DNA of 64,000 bases from Symbiodinium natans (Eukaryota; Sar; Dinophyceae; Suessiales; Symbiodiniaceae), in contig CAJNDS010000136.1 in the NCBI GenBank assembly GCA_905221605.1, positions 900,001-964,000 of the forward strand, given 5' to 3'. The position numbers were made by a program, and so were the translations under genes. The notes under the pieces are model-generated. The model did no database searches. It was given only the letters and a program-made list of their open reading frames with translations, and was not told the origin of the DNA. Shown one piece after another: positions 43,020-54,489 of the stretch (position 1 is its first letter; each line of letters begins with the position of its first letter).

Positions 43020-43168
43020 TTTGCAAGGCAAGGGAGGCCTCGAACCCCCCTAAACCCCTAAACCCTAAAGCCCTAAAGCCCTTAAACCCCTAAACCCCTA
43101 AACCCCTAAACCCTAAACCCCTAAACCCTAAACCCCTAAACCCCTAAACCCCTAAACCCCTAAACCCT
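43020..43168 (-). repeat. CCCCTAAA (8-mer) array
   Basis: Mixed CCCCTAAA and CCCTAAA units; similar blocks at 38335-38470 and 42064-42205. Confidence 0.9.
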
Positions 43169-43638
43169 GAAGCCCTCCCCCCCCCGCCTTGGCATGCTGC
43201 TGCCACGCCAGGCCTCGACGAAAGCGCAGGAGGTGGCAGTGAAAGGAATGGACCCGCCCAGGTCGGGGACCAAAGGGTTGAGGGTTTAGGGTTTAGGGTT
43301 TAGGGCGAAACCCTAGAATTGGGGTCAGAAACCCTGCAGCAGAATTCCTAATTATTCAGGATATTCAGGCACATGACCCATCAACCCCTTTAGGGTGTAT
43401 ATCGTCCCCAACGTCAGCATCCCTGGTTCTGACAGAACAAGAGTCTGTTGCAAGAGGGCGTGAAGGTTCAGGAGTCAAGGCGGCGTTCCCTGGCTTCGGC
43501 CACTGTGGCCTTAGTGTAGCCGTTGGAGCATTCAAGATTCTTCAGCTCTTCGGGTTACCCCCTAAACCCTAAACCCTGAACCCTAAAGCCTTAAAACCCT
43601 AAACCCTAAACCTTAAACCCCACCTCCCCCGGCGGCAG

Positions 43639-44067
43639 GTCCGACGAATCTGCTGAGAAGTTAGAAAGTCGCCTTGACTTGCTGGAAGAGATGCTTTGGC
43701 GCCACACGAGATGAAGGGTTCATACTTTGGTGTTCTTGGGCCGTGGGTTTAGGGTTTACGGTTCTATTCCTGTCGATGTTTGAGACCTCCACCAAATCTG
43801 GTCCTTAGTTCTAGCTTATGCTTAGAATCTAGCAGATTTATTTGCTTCTTGGGGGGGGGGGGGGTGGGAGATGTTTTCATTTGCCTTCACCATCGTTTCT
43901 GTCAAGAACTTTACACTCTACTCGCGGACCTACTTAAGCCTGCCGACGAAGTGCGTCAGAAGAAACCTTAAACCCTAAACCCTAAACCACTTCCAAGGAA
44001 GCTGCAGGACCAATCTGATAGGCTGCTTGGTCGGGAAGAGGTGCTGTCCTTGCCGGGGCCTATTCAG
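43639..44067 (+). CDS. Coiled-coil exons joined by an introner
   Basis: Exon 43639-43689 (after GGCGGCAG) reads SDESAEKLESRLDLLEE across the split codon. The next exon from 43998 reads KLQDQSDRLLGREEVL to about 44067, where CAG precedes a GT donor. The intron 43690-43997 begins GATG then CTTTGG and ends TTCCAAG before GAAG (one mismatch), and the frame holds. Continuous heptads across the junction support it. The protein is unknown; likely a structural coiled-coil component. Confidence 0.58.
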
Positions 44068-44341
44068 GTAATGACTAATTACTAGTACTGTTCCCTTATG
44101 GTCCCTATATAAAGTTGAGGGTTAGGGTTGAGGTTTGAGGCCCCTATATTATTCAGGTCGTGGTTTTAAGGGGAACTGTGTTGGAGTATGTCAGGTCGTC
44201 GGTGACGATGTTGAGTGCCAGGGCTTAGCGTGCTCAAACCCTCAGATACTTCAGCACGTGAAGTTGAAGGAGGGCGGGGGACATCTTCAAGACTACGTAT
44301 ACTTTATGAGTACGGAATTAGGGACCCCTAAACCCTAAACT

Positions 44342-44473
44342 TTCCCTAAACCCTAACCCTAAACCCTAAACCCTAAACCCTCAACCCTCAACCCTCAACC
44401 CTAAACCCTAAACCCTAAACCCTAAACCCTAAACCCTAAACCCTAAACCCTAAACCCTAAACCCTAAACCCTG
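44342..44473 (-). repeat. CCCTAAA array
   Basis: About 18 units including three CCCTCAA variants. Confidence 0.95.
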
Positions 44474-44567
44474 CCTTTGCTGTCTAGAACCTTCCTGTTG
44501 CCTTGAGCATGTGCTTTTCGCGTGCTGAGGAAGTCGCAGACCTCGAGCGTGGAGGAGCCCCTCTTTT

Positions 44568-44724
44568 CCACTAATTGCTCAAGAACCTTACTATATTGCT
44601 ATATTACCATATTACTATATTACTATATGACTATATTACTACATTACTACCTCCTAAATAATCAACAGACTCTTCCTTATGAAGAGGGGTTCTTATGCTT
44701 CTGGGGGCTTTTTAAGCAAATAAG
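44568..44724 (+). mobile_element. Family C element with ATT/ACT tract
   Basis: CTAATTGCTCAAGAACC ... GGGGGCTTTTTAAGCAAATAAG, with a long TATTACTATA-like tract inside. The left flank (RAEEVADLERGGAPL) may be coding. Confidence 0.6.
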
Positions 44725-46079
44725 GATTTGGATGATACGCCGTTGGTGTGGAATTTCACTGAAAGCTTATCGGTTAGTCTACTAGTCTGCACGTGAATGG
44801 GTGCCAGTGAGTTGGTTGCTTTGTGGGGAAGTTAGGGTAACGGAACCTGAAGCTGTCAGCACAACGCTGTCTGAAGTTGCTTGATTTGGTGTCCTCCCTG
44901 GCTTTTCCGAGTCTGAGCGGTTAATACCCAAAGCAGAAATATGTCCGTCAGGGCCTATAGGATGCCACCAAGTCTGGCCCCCGCCAGGTTGCGGGTCGAG
45001 GGTTTAGGGTTTAGGGATCAATTATCTAAGTCCCGAGTGTCAAATGCAGATGCTGAGTAGGGGAACGAATGGGGCCAGTGAAAGTGTTGACGGATAGGAA
45101 CTTAGCTTGACTTCGTTTGTTGGGTAAGCGAAGTAGGGGTTGACTTTTGGGTTGTGCCTATCCTGGTCCTGAGACATCTCTGCTCCAGACAGTGGCTGGA
45201 CTCAACATTCCCCTCTGAGCCCTGAGCCCTAAATGGGTAACCTAGCGGACATCAAGTTCAAGGTTCTTCCTCCTCCAGCTTTCCCCGGCAGTGCGTGGCT
45301 AGGCAGGTGGGAAACAGTCAGCCACTAAGCCCTAGACCCAAAACCCTAAACCCTAAACCCCTAAACCCCTAAACCCCTAAACCCTAAACTAGCAGGAGAT
45401 CGTCATCGACTCAAGTGAGCTGAGGGAGGAGATGGGCGACTTGGCTGCCCAGAGGGGATGAGGATTGAGGATGGAAAGGGTTCGGGGCGTTGAGGCTTGA
45501 GGGGTTTAGGGGTTTAGGGGTTTAGGGTTTGGGGTTTAGGGTTTAGGGTTCAGGGTTTAGGGTTTAGGGTTTAGGGTTGACCGGAAGTGGGCCACTGAAT
45601 TACCTGCCAAGATGATAAAGGGACACACAGATTTGCATAGAAATGTAGGTATACGAGTGCATGCAACTTACTCTGTTGTGGGCTTTCCGTATCTCGTTGG
45701 CATACCAAGTGCCGAAGCCCGTTGCTCCATGATGTTCCACAATCAGCCCTACCACCAAAACCCACCAAAGACAAAACCTGAAGCCCTCCAAAGTCAACCC
45801 TGAACTGCTTTTCCCTGGCCATTGGGAGCAGTAACTCAAAACCTATAAACCCTAAACCCCAAACTCTGTTGGGTGAATTGGAGATACGATCCTGAAGCAC
45901 CCTGGATTTCTGACTAGATCGCAAAGTTGGGCTTCAGCATTCTCTTGGCAGTTGCCCCGTGGAGCTTGACTAGACGGGTGGCAGAACAAAAACCACACTA
46001 CTCCATCCACCCCCCTGCAGTCATGAGTGCTGTGGTGTGGGGATGAGCTGGGCATAAGGGCAGTCGAGTCCCTTGTTAA

Positions 46080-46207
46080 AAAAAAACCCTAAACCTTAAA
46101 CCCTAAACCTTAAACCCTAAAACCCTAAACCCTAAACCCTAAACCCTAAACCCTAAACCCTAAACCCTAAACCCTAAACCCTAAACCCTAAACCCTAAAC
46201 CCTAAAG
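46080..46207 (-). repeat. CCCTAAA array
   Basis: About 18 units with a few CCTTAAA variants at the left. Confidence 0.95.
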
Positions 46208-46430
46208 CTATGCGGGAGCGAAAAAAGAACCCTAGACCCTAAACCCTAAACCCGGGTATTGAAGCCATAAGGCCACATCGTGGCGGAGCTCGAAGCGAAG
46301 CCCCGGGGCTGAGACCTAATTACCTGGCCCCCGGAAGTTGTAATTCCCGTTTTTTTTGTTGGGGGGGGGGGGGGGGGGGGGGGGGGATAGGGTTTAAGGT
46401 TTAGGGTTTAGGGTTTAGGGTTTAGGGTTT

Positions 46431-46486
46431 AGGGATGTTCCCCCTTATACTCAGTATTGTAATCCGTATAAGGGAAAACATCCCAA
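46431..46486 (+). mobile_element. Short family D foldback element
   Basis: AGGGATGTTCCCCCTTATAC ... GTATAAGGGAAAACATCCC, almost all inverted end with little interior. Confidence 0.75.
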
Positions 46487-46795
46487 GGGATAGCCTACTT
46501 TAATGTTATGAAAGACGCACTATAACGACTAGGCAGGGTAATTGCCTTAGTCGATATATGGCAACAGAAAAAGGAACGACAAGGAAGAAAGGCAGAGTTC
46601 AGGGAAGAGCACGCACCGCAGGTTTCTTAGGGTTTAGGGTTTAGGGTTTAGGGTTTAGGAGGGAAGCTTGCCGGTTCTGTTGGGGGTCTTAGAGGGTCCT
46701 TGGGATGCTTGGCGGTGTTTAGGAGCTTTGAGGTTTCTGAGCCCTAGATCCGAAACCCGAAACTCTGATCCCTAGAAGGTTTCTAAAGGGTTCGT

Positions 46796-46892
46796 TTAGG
46801 GTTTAGGGTTTAGGGTTTAGGGCTTAGGGTTTAGGGTTTAGGGTTTAGGGTTTAGGGTTTAGGGTTTAGGGTTTAGGGTTTAGGGTTTAGGG
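46796..46892 (+). repeat. TTTAGGG array
   Basis: About 13 units, one TTAGGGC variant. Confidence 0.95.
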
Positions 46893-46976
46893 GGAGTGCA
46901 CGGTTGTTCGAGTTTGAGGTTCAGGGGTGTCTTTGCGATGTCGCCGTGGCACGCAGGCTGCTGAGTCGGGTTTTGC

Positions 46977-48921
46977 ATGGCAGCCTGTTATTCCGTGGTG
47001 CTCAGAAATCCGGATCTTCGGAGACCCTACACCGTGCTCCCCAAAGCCGAAGCTACTCAGTCATTGAGGATGATCGTGGACCTTGAGGCCGTGCGCGAGG
47101 AGATCAATGAGCAGACACGGGTGTCTTGGCTAGAAGGGAGCCCTCATGCTCCATACGTAGGTGGCACCGACATCGTGCCATGCTCCTGGCTTGATTTGGA
47201 CCCTGTTCGAGATGCCACAAGACCCCCCTCTTCTAAACCCCCGAGACCTTGCAAAAGCCTTGCTTGCTCGCACGTGAGGGTCGAAACTCCATGGACATGT
47301 CTTCCGGTTGTCCTTACCTTAGGAACCCAAAACCTACTGTTTTTGTAGGTTCGGATTATAAAGCCTTTGATAGAGCTTTGAGTGACCTATCAAAAGAACT
47401 AGGTTTTGGGTTCTTAAGGGGGCCCAACCAAGAAACTCTCCGAGAGCAAGGTCTTGCGAGCTCACTGCGACCAGCAAGTTGCCAAGTTGGAGGCAGAAGC
47501 TTTTTGCAGCCCCAGAAAGTTACTCTGTGGTGCTTTACTGTAACATTAGATCCTTAGCCTTTTTGGGTTTATTGGGTTTCTTAACAAGGCAGCTAAAGAT
47601 TGAATTTATAGCTACCCTGCAAAGTGCAGCCAAGGTTAGGGTTCTAGGACGCTACGGCGTTGATTCAAGACTGTAGGCCGCAATTTCATGCGGGTTTGCA
47701 GAGTGGCATCAGCCCAAACATTAAAGGCTGGAAAGCATGCCCATGTGGATTATGTCGCTTTGTGGGTGCCCGAAATATTAGGGGCCGCCTTATCATAGTA
47801 ACCCAAAAGGAGCCCTATAGTTCCGAGAATCCCCCATGTGTTCCTGAGCCAGTTGTTAAGCACGTGGCGTTCCGTGTGGGGGCTCTGCGACGTCTTGTGG
47901 GCCAGCCAACCCACAATGAGTGATCCAGCGAAAAGAGCGCCAAAGACGTTTCAGGCAGGAAGCGTTCTGGAGAAGGGGGGGGGGGGTCTTTTGAGACTGA
48001 TGAAAAGCTAAGATGCCTTTCCTTAAAAATCCGGATTTTTGCCACAGGACCCCACTGGGGAGCAACGGAACGATTGTCCAGACATCTTTCACAGATTGTC
48101 AGGAAGTTCGGATCCGGCTGAGCCTGGAGTCAAAAAGGGTATCTGGGGTTACCAGTCGGCAGCAGAGCTCCACCAATTTCCCTTCTGGGTCTGCGAAGGC
48201 GCAACTTCTTTCGTCATTATGCCAGGCCAGGCGGCACAACACACCGAAAACAGGATGTGTCAATGTGTCTGGCCGCCGGCCTGGGGCTTGAGAAACCTGA
48301 GGTGTTTCTGCGGAGTACTGAGTCAGCTAGGCGGGCGCCTAAACCCTGTGTTCCTGAGCTCAGCAAAATCGGGAGGGGTTTCCCCCCTAAGACAGAAGCC
48401 CTCAACTCCGTGAAGCTTCCATAGAGGCCCTTATTAGTATATGTTGTTGTTATTTGTTTTTGTTGTTTTTTGTGTTTTTCCTCTCTCTCTCTCTCTTTCT
48501 GAAGCTTTCTCTCTCCAAGCCCAGTTTTGGTTTGCCTTGCTTCTTGTAGTTTTGCTTGAACTTGAACCCTAAACCCGAAAAAGGCCCGAAGAGGACGCAC
48601 CATCTGCAGCTCGAGCCCGAAAGGACCCCCGAGCCCTCGAATTTCAACTACTGTTTGCTTAAGAGCCCACCCCCCCCCCCCCCCCCCCGCCCCCAACAAA
48701 AGAAAAGAATCCTTTATGAGGGTACTAAAGGGAATTTCATCCTTTCATTTACGGGTCAGGGCCTTAGGGATATGTTTGGGGCTTCTAAAACCCTAAACCC
48801 TAAACCCTAAACCCTAAACCCTAAACCCTAAACCAATAGTTGTCAAGCCAGGAGAATGCCGAGCAGCGCTTCGAAGTCATGGAAGACTTGCGGAAGCAGC
48901 TCCTGGCACTGGCAAGCCTAC
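46977..48921 (+). CDS. Coiled-coil protein, four linked exons, partial
   Basis: Exon to 47120 (open from 46977) ends AVREEINEQTR. Intron 47121-47450: GTGT then CTTGG, ending AGCAAG before GTCT. Exon 47451-47495: VLRAHCDQQVAKLEA. Intron 47496-48102: GAAG then CTTTTTG, ending GTCAG before GAAG. Exon 48103-48126: EVRIRLSL. Intron 48127-48851: GAGT, ending GCCAG before GAGA. Exon 48852-48921: ENAEQRFEVMEDLRKQLLAL, then a GTAAGT donor. All phases agree and the heptad pattern continues across three junctions. Target copies are identical in one intron and one base different in two. Further coiled-coil islands lie left and right. Function unknown; such proteins are often cytoskeletal or basal-body parts, but that is only inference. 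Confidence 0.6.
47529..47633 (+). mobile_element. Family G element inside a coiled-coil intron
   Basis: CTTTACTGTA ... GTGCAGCCAAG, about 85 percent like the copy at 1025-1112 and longer by one AAGATTGAATTTATAG block. Confidence 0.7.
48648..48775 (+). mobile_element. Family C element, right end degraded
   Basis: CTACTGTTTGCTTAAGAGCC, a C-run, then AATCCTTTATGAGGGTAC. The inverted right end is not recognisable. Confidence 0.6.
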
Positions 48922-49734
48922 CGTAAGTAGATAGGGTTTAGGGTTTAGGGTTTAGGGTTTAGGGTTTAGGGGTTTAGGGGTTTAGGGGTTAGGGTTTAGG
49001 GTTTAGGGTTTAGGGTTTAGGGTAAGTAAAACATGCCTTTTTCCATCTTCCATATGTAGTAGTCGGGAAAAGCCTTTCTGTGTCTGGCTTTTTTGTGTTG
49101 AAGGAGCTGCAGGTCTTTCTTGTAGGTGTTCCTGCATTGGTCTTAGGACCACTATGAAACTTGCATAGTTCACAGACCCCGGAAACTTCAAAGCTCCCTG
49201 AGGTTGGGTGATGGCACAGAACGACTTGCTGCCTGCCTGCAGCTTTCGTTTAGCAAGTTCAGTAAGTAGGCGCGGGCACGGCACCCGCCACTGTGTGACA
49301 TATAATATAAGGAAAATGTATCAACAACCACGATACTTGCATACATATAGATATATATATATATACATATACGCATTGGGTTAACAACTGTGCCACAGTA
49401 AGCTTTCGAGGCAAGGCAAAGGATTCAAGCATGATCGATTTGCGGCCAGATTGTTCCACTGGCGGATTCCACTGGGTCGCACAAAGGTTATCGGGTTTAA
49501 GGAAGGGGGGTTCATGGAGGAGTAGGTACCCAGAGAACCTTAGCCGTAGGGAGAACTAGGAAACCTTGGGTTACATACCCAACCCCTAAACCCTAAACCC
49601 TAAACCCTAAGCCCTAAGCCCTAAGCCCTAAGCCCTAAACCTAAACCCTAAACCCTAAACCCCCCTTGAACCCCCCTCCCTTAAGAACCCCGCAAAAGGG
49701 GCTATGGGCGGTGCTTTCTTCCGGCGCAGCGGAG

Positions 49735-50131
49735 GAAAAGGAGAAGCAGCTGGAGGAGGAGCTCCAAGCAGCCAAACAGAGGCCCGGCGTAGGATATTTG
49801 TGAGCCTGCGCATAGGGTTTAGGGTTTAGGGTTTAGGGTTTAGGGTTTAGGGTTTAGGGTTTAGGGTTTAGGGTTTAGGGTTTAGGGTTTGGGGTTGACG
49901 TGCCAGGCTCAAAGACGAGATTGCTGCAGAATCTCTGGCAGAATCTCGGTGATGACAGGCCTTTCCCCTTTACACCACTGTCCTGGCCCATTTCTAGCGA
50001 GTTGGGGGGCACTTATAGGAGGGCTTATGAAGTCCTCCAGACTCTGCCCACAAGAACACCACCCAGAGCCGACTCGCTCTCAAAGGTCCTGGAGGCCCGG
50101 TACGACCAGCGAATGCACAACTTCGAGGTCT
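49735..50131 (+). other. Three further coiled-coil exon islands
   Basis: 49735: EKEKQLEEELQAAKQ after GCGGAG. 49907: LKDEIAAESLAESR after GCCAG, immediately after a TTTAGGG array. About 50080: VLEARYDQRMHNFE after CTCAAAG, ending at a GT. Each starts AG then G. The junctions between them are not settled. Confidence 0.45.
49813..49890 (+). repeat. TTTAGGG array
   Basis: About 11 perfect units directly before a coiled-coil exon. Confidence 0.95.
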
Positions 50132-50939
50132 GCCAGTTGAGCTCAGGGCTTCTTGCTCCATGTGCAAACCCCTGGGAGCCGCCTTTTCCCTTGAATGCCG
50201 AAACCCCTGAGTGGCGCTCCTTTTTGTTGAATGTTAGGGCTGAACAGTGGTGGTTTGGGGCGATGTACGGAGTTCCGGATAGTGTGCCCTGCTAGCCGAT
50301 GAGGACAAGAGTCTGGGTTCAACAAAAACCGGGTTCATGGAGTTCTATGGTCAGTTCTCAAAATTAGAGTCCCTTTTTGGGCACCCTAAAACGTGGGTCC
50401 GCCTTATAGTAGTAAGCCCAAAAGGGACCACATTTTGAGACATGACCATATAGGGCTCAATATAAAGATCATATTCATGAGGGTGAAGCAGGAGCACAGG
50501 GGATTAGTCGAGAGCCTCCCATGTCCCCCCCCCCGCTTAAAACAAAAAGAAAAGTTTTTTTTTGGGTTTAGTCGCCCTTGGGATACGTTCTGTCAGCTTT
50601 TCTTCGTGTTGGGTTGAGGAGGATCCGATTTGGGACGATTGATTGGTTCAAAAGGGGCAGCCTTCAAGTCGACGAGCCATGCCCTGAAAAACAACCACAC
50701 CCCCAAATTTTGGTGAAAAATAGCCCTAGACTAGAATTCCTGCTAGGGTGTATGTCCCCTTCAAGGCCTAAACCCTTTAGGGTTCTTCATTTGGTCCCCC
50801 CGGTTGCCCCTTTTTTGCGGAAGGACTGTATGGAGACGCGGCGCGCTGCGCAGCAGCGGGAGACGGAAAGGATGTGACCTGCCACTGCCAGACGTGCGTG
50901 AGCTTGAAGGGCATGTCAGGGTTTGGGGTTTCTGTAGGG

Positions 50940-50999
50940 TTTAGGGTTTAGGGTTTAGGGTTTAGGGTTTAGGGTTTAGGGTTTAGGGTTAGGGTTCAT
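50940..50999 (+). repeat. Last TTTAGGG array before the satellite block
   Basis: Eight units. No further array is seen until about 60670. Confidence 0.95.
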
Positions 51000-51106
51000 T
51001 GCGCTGATGCTGCGGGGCTTTTCAACTTCGACGTGGTTGTCACTTGAGGGTGGATGAAGTAGTCTTGCTCAGCATCTGCCAATTAAAGTTGAGATGTGTA
51101 CAGGTT

Positions 51107-51210
51107 GGGATGTTCCCCCTTATACTAACAGTGGGGTTATAATCGGGGGTACCATATACTAGGGGGTACTATAATCTTCAGGACTCTTAGTATAAGGGGG
51201 AACATCATAG
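51107..51210 (+). mobile_element. Family D foldback element
   Basis: GGGATGTTCCCCCTTATACT ... TTAGTATAAGGGGGAACATC, about 20-base inverted ends. Confidence 0.85.
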
Positions 51211-51654
51211 AATGAGCAAATCCGAATCCTGCTGATATTTTCACAAACACACGCAACCAAAACTTCATCGAAAAAAGCAGAAGGCCTTCCACTTCAAATT
51301 AAGGAAAAGTATTCATCTACAAAACCACGCTGAAAAAACAAAACAAATTCTCCCCCAAAATGCATCCACATCGAAAATGACACAACATAAATATACCAGT
51401 GGAAAGGGTCGCAAAGTTCCAACATGAATCTGAAACTCAAAATCAATGTGGTGGATGCGGTTTCCAATCAAAATCAATGTGGTGGATGCGGTTTCCAATC
51501 AAAACCAATGTACAGGGATTACAGATTCATCCTGACCATGTCAGTTGCTGTTTCTGCCGGTACTTGGAAGCAAGAGAGTAGTCTTTTGCTGGCTTGCGAA
51601 GTGCTGGCGTGCAAGCTTGGAGGCACTTGAGAAGACCTCATTCAAAAACTCAGA

Positions 51655-51825
51655 TGCCCAGTAGTGCCCTTATTCTTTTTTTTTTTTTTTTTTTGGGGGG
51701 GGGGGGGGGGTGTGCAGCTTAAATAGGGTCTATTTGGAAGCTGAGACTCGTGTTTTCAAGAGGAAATCAGGCCCCAAAACGTATACTTATTTACAAGAGA
51801 CAACTTCCAAATAGACCCTATTTTA
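51655..51825. mobile_element. Foldback with family A left end
   Basis: AGATGCCCAGTAGTGCCC and T/G runs at the left, then perfect 20-base inverted arms AAATAGGGTCTATTTGGAAG at 51721-51740 and 51803-51822. A related arm with a family A right half is at about 59897-60015. Confidence 0.6.
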
Positions 51826-51850
51826 GGTTCTGTAGGGTTGCCAAGACAGA

Positions 51851-52385
51851 ATTTAATTCAATTAATTCAATTAATTCATTTATTTACACTTGGGGAGGTT
51901 GAATTAATTGAATTAATTGAATTAATTCACCCCCCCCTTTTGGAATTAATTGAATTAAATGAATTAATGGAATTAATTGAATTAATGGAATTAATTGAAT
52001 TAATTGAATTAATTCAATTAATTCCCAATGAGGGGTGAATTAATTGAATTAATTCAATTAATTCAGGTAATTCAATTAATTCAATTAATTCAATTAATTC
52101 AATTAATTCAATTAATTCAATTAATTCAATTAATTCCAAATGGGGGGGTGGGGGGCTCGGGGCTGGGGGCGGGGGGGGGGCACCATTTGGAAATAATTGA
52201 ATTAATTGAATTAATTCACCCCCCCCCCCTTTTGGAATTAATTGAATTAAATGAATTAATGGAATTAATTGAATTAATGGAATTAATTGAATTAATTCAA
52301 TTAATTCAATTAATTCCAAATGGGGGGTGAATTAATTGAATTAATTCAATTAATTCAATTAATTCAATTAATTCAATTAATTCCA
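51851..52385. repeat. 9-bp AT-rich arrays (GAATTAATT and TTCAATTAA)
   Basis: Runs of the 9-mer GAATTAATT switch to its complement and are separated by G- or C-runs and CATTTGGAA. Frame-preserving, so they give false ELI or QLI repeat frames on both strands. Confidence 0.95.
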
Positions 52386-52399
52386 AATGGGGGGGGGCA

Positions 52400-52665
52400 C
52401 CATTCCGGGCTCGTAAATTAGTATTGCGGGGAGGCCCGGGCTCGTGATTTAGTATTGGGGGAGGCCCGGCCTCGTAATTTGGAGGCCGGGCTCGTGATTT
52501 AGCCCGGGCTCGTGATTTAGTATTGGGGGGAGGCCCGGGCTCGTGATTTAGTATTGCGGGAAGGCCCGGGCTCGTAATTTAGTATTGGGGGGAGGCCCGG
52601 GCTCGTGATTTAGTATTGGGGGGAGGCCCGGGCTCGTGGTTTAGTATTGGGGGGAGGAGGATTCC
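52400..52665 (+). repeat. 31-32-bp repeat array, left arm of a large inverted repeat
   Basis: Eight or so units of GGCTCGTGATTTAGTATTGG, then GGGGAGGCCCG, with length variants. Confidence 0.93.
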
Positions 52666-52683
52666 CCAGCCCCCACCCCCCAT

Positions 52684-52865
52684 TTGGAAATAAATGAATT
52701 AATTGAATTAATTGAAATAATTGAATTAATTCAATTAATTCAATTAATTCAATTAATTCATTTATTTCCAAAGGGGAGGTGGAATTAATTGAATTAATTG
52801 AATTAATTCAATTATTTCAATTAATTCAATTAATTCAATTAATTCAATTAATTCATTTATTTCCA
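52684..52865. repeat. 9-bp AT-rich array
   Basis: GAATTAATT units turning into TTCAATTAA units, bounded by CATTTGGAAATAAATG and its complement. Confidence 0.93.
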
Positions 52866-52889
52866 AATGGGGGGTCGAACGCGATGAGA

Positions 52890-53612
52890 ACTGCGCGGCT
52901 CGATTTGGCCAAATTTTGCCGGGCAGCCTCCGGGCAAAATTTGGCCAAATCGAGCCGCGCCTTTCTGAAGGCCCGAAATTTTTAAACTATCGCGGCTCGA
53001 TTTGGCCAAATTTTGCCGGGCAGCTTCCGGGCAAAATTTGGCCAAATCGAGCCACGCATTTCTCATCGCATACGAAGGGCAGCCCGATTTGGCCAAATTT
53101 TGCCCGGAAGCTGCCCGGCAAAATTTGGCCAAATCGAGCCGCGATAGTTTCAAAATTTCGGGCCTTCAGAAAGGCGCGGCTCGATTTGGCCAAATTTTGC
53201 CCGGAGGCTGCCCGGCAAAATTTGGCCAAATCGAGCCGCGCATTTCTCATCGCGTTCGACGAGCAGCCCGATTTGGCCAAATTTTGCCCGCAGACTGCCC
53301 GGCAAAATCTGGCCAAATCGAGCCGCGCCTTTCTGGAGGCCCGAAATTATATAAACTATCGCGGCTCGGTTTGGCCAAATTTTGCCGGGAAGTCTGCGGG
53401 CAAAATTTGGCCAAATCGGGCTGCTCGTCGTACGCGCTGAGAAATGCGCGGCTCGGTTTGGCCAAATTTTGCCGGGCAGCCTCCGGGCAAAATTTGGCCA
53501 AATCGAGCCGCGCATTTCTCATGGCATACGAAGAGCAGCCCGATTTGGCCAAATTTTGCCCGCAGGCTGCCCGTCAAAATTTGGCCAAATCGAGCCGCGA
53601 TAGTTTAAATAA
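52890..53612. repeat. Array of eight hairpins with about 92-bp spacing
   Basis: Each unit is GGCTCGATTTGGCCAAATTT, then TGCC, a short loop, and the inverted copy. Units begin near 52895, 52992, 53085, 53177, 53268, 53362, 53451 and 53538. Linkers alternate between two types (CTTTCTGAAGGCCCGAAATT and CATTTCTCATCGC). It is open in several frames on both strands only because of this symmetry. Confidence 0.93.
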
Positions 53613-53617
53613 TTTCG

Positions 53618-54480
53618 TTCAATTAGTTCATTCATTTCCAAATGGGGGGGATTCCCCAGCCCCCACCCCCCCCCCTTTGGAAATAAATGAATTAATTGAA
53701 ATAATTGAATTAATTGAATTAGTTCAATTAATTCAATTAATTCAATTAATTCATTTATTTCCAAAGGGGGGGGGTGGAATTAATTGAATTAATTGAATTA
53801 ATTGAATTGATTCAATTAATTCAATTAATTCAATTAATTCAATTAATTCAATTAATTCAATTAATTCAATTAATTCAATTAATTCAATTAATTCAATTAA
53901 TTCAATTATTTCCAAATGGGGGGATTCCCCAGCCCCCACCTCTCCCCCCCCTTTGGAAATAAATGAATTAATTGAATTAATTGAATTAATTGAATTAATT
54001 GAAATAATTGAATTAATTCAACTAATTCAATTAATTCCACCTCCCCTTTGGAAATAAATGAATTAATTGAATTAATTGAAATTCAATTAATTCAATTAAT
54101 TCAATTAATTCAATTAATTCGTTTATTTCCAAAGGGGGGGGGGGTGGGGGCTGGGGAATCCCCCCCATTTGGAAATAAATGAATTAATTGAACTAATTGA
54201 ATTAATTGAAATAATTGAATTCATTCAATTAATTCAAATTGAATTCATTCAATTAATTCAATTAATTCCACCTCCCCTTTGGAAATAAATCAATTAATTG
54301 AATTAATTGAATTAATTGAATTAATTCAATTAATTCAATTAATTGAATTAATTCATTTATTTCCAAAGGGGGGGGGTGGGGGCTGGGGAATCCCCCCCAT
54401 TTGGAAATAAATGAATTACTTGAATTAATTGAAATAATTGAATTAATTCAATTAATTCAAGTAATTCATTTATTTCCAAA
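53618..54480. repeat. 9-bp AT-rich arrays
   Basis: Several GAATTAATT to TTCAATTAA switches separated by GGGGATTCCCCAGCCCCCA or its complement. Confidence 0.95.
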
Positions 54481-54489
54481 TGGGGGGTG

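Noticed and set aside
51838-54000. Many open frames of LI-rich (ELI, QLI) or AKFGQ-type repeats on both strands
   Set aside because: They come from frame-preserving 9-bp arrays and symmetric hairpin repeats; open on both strands at once, with no start or splice context.
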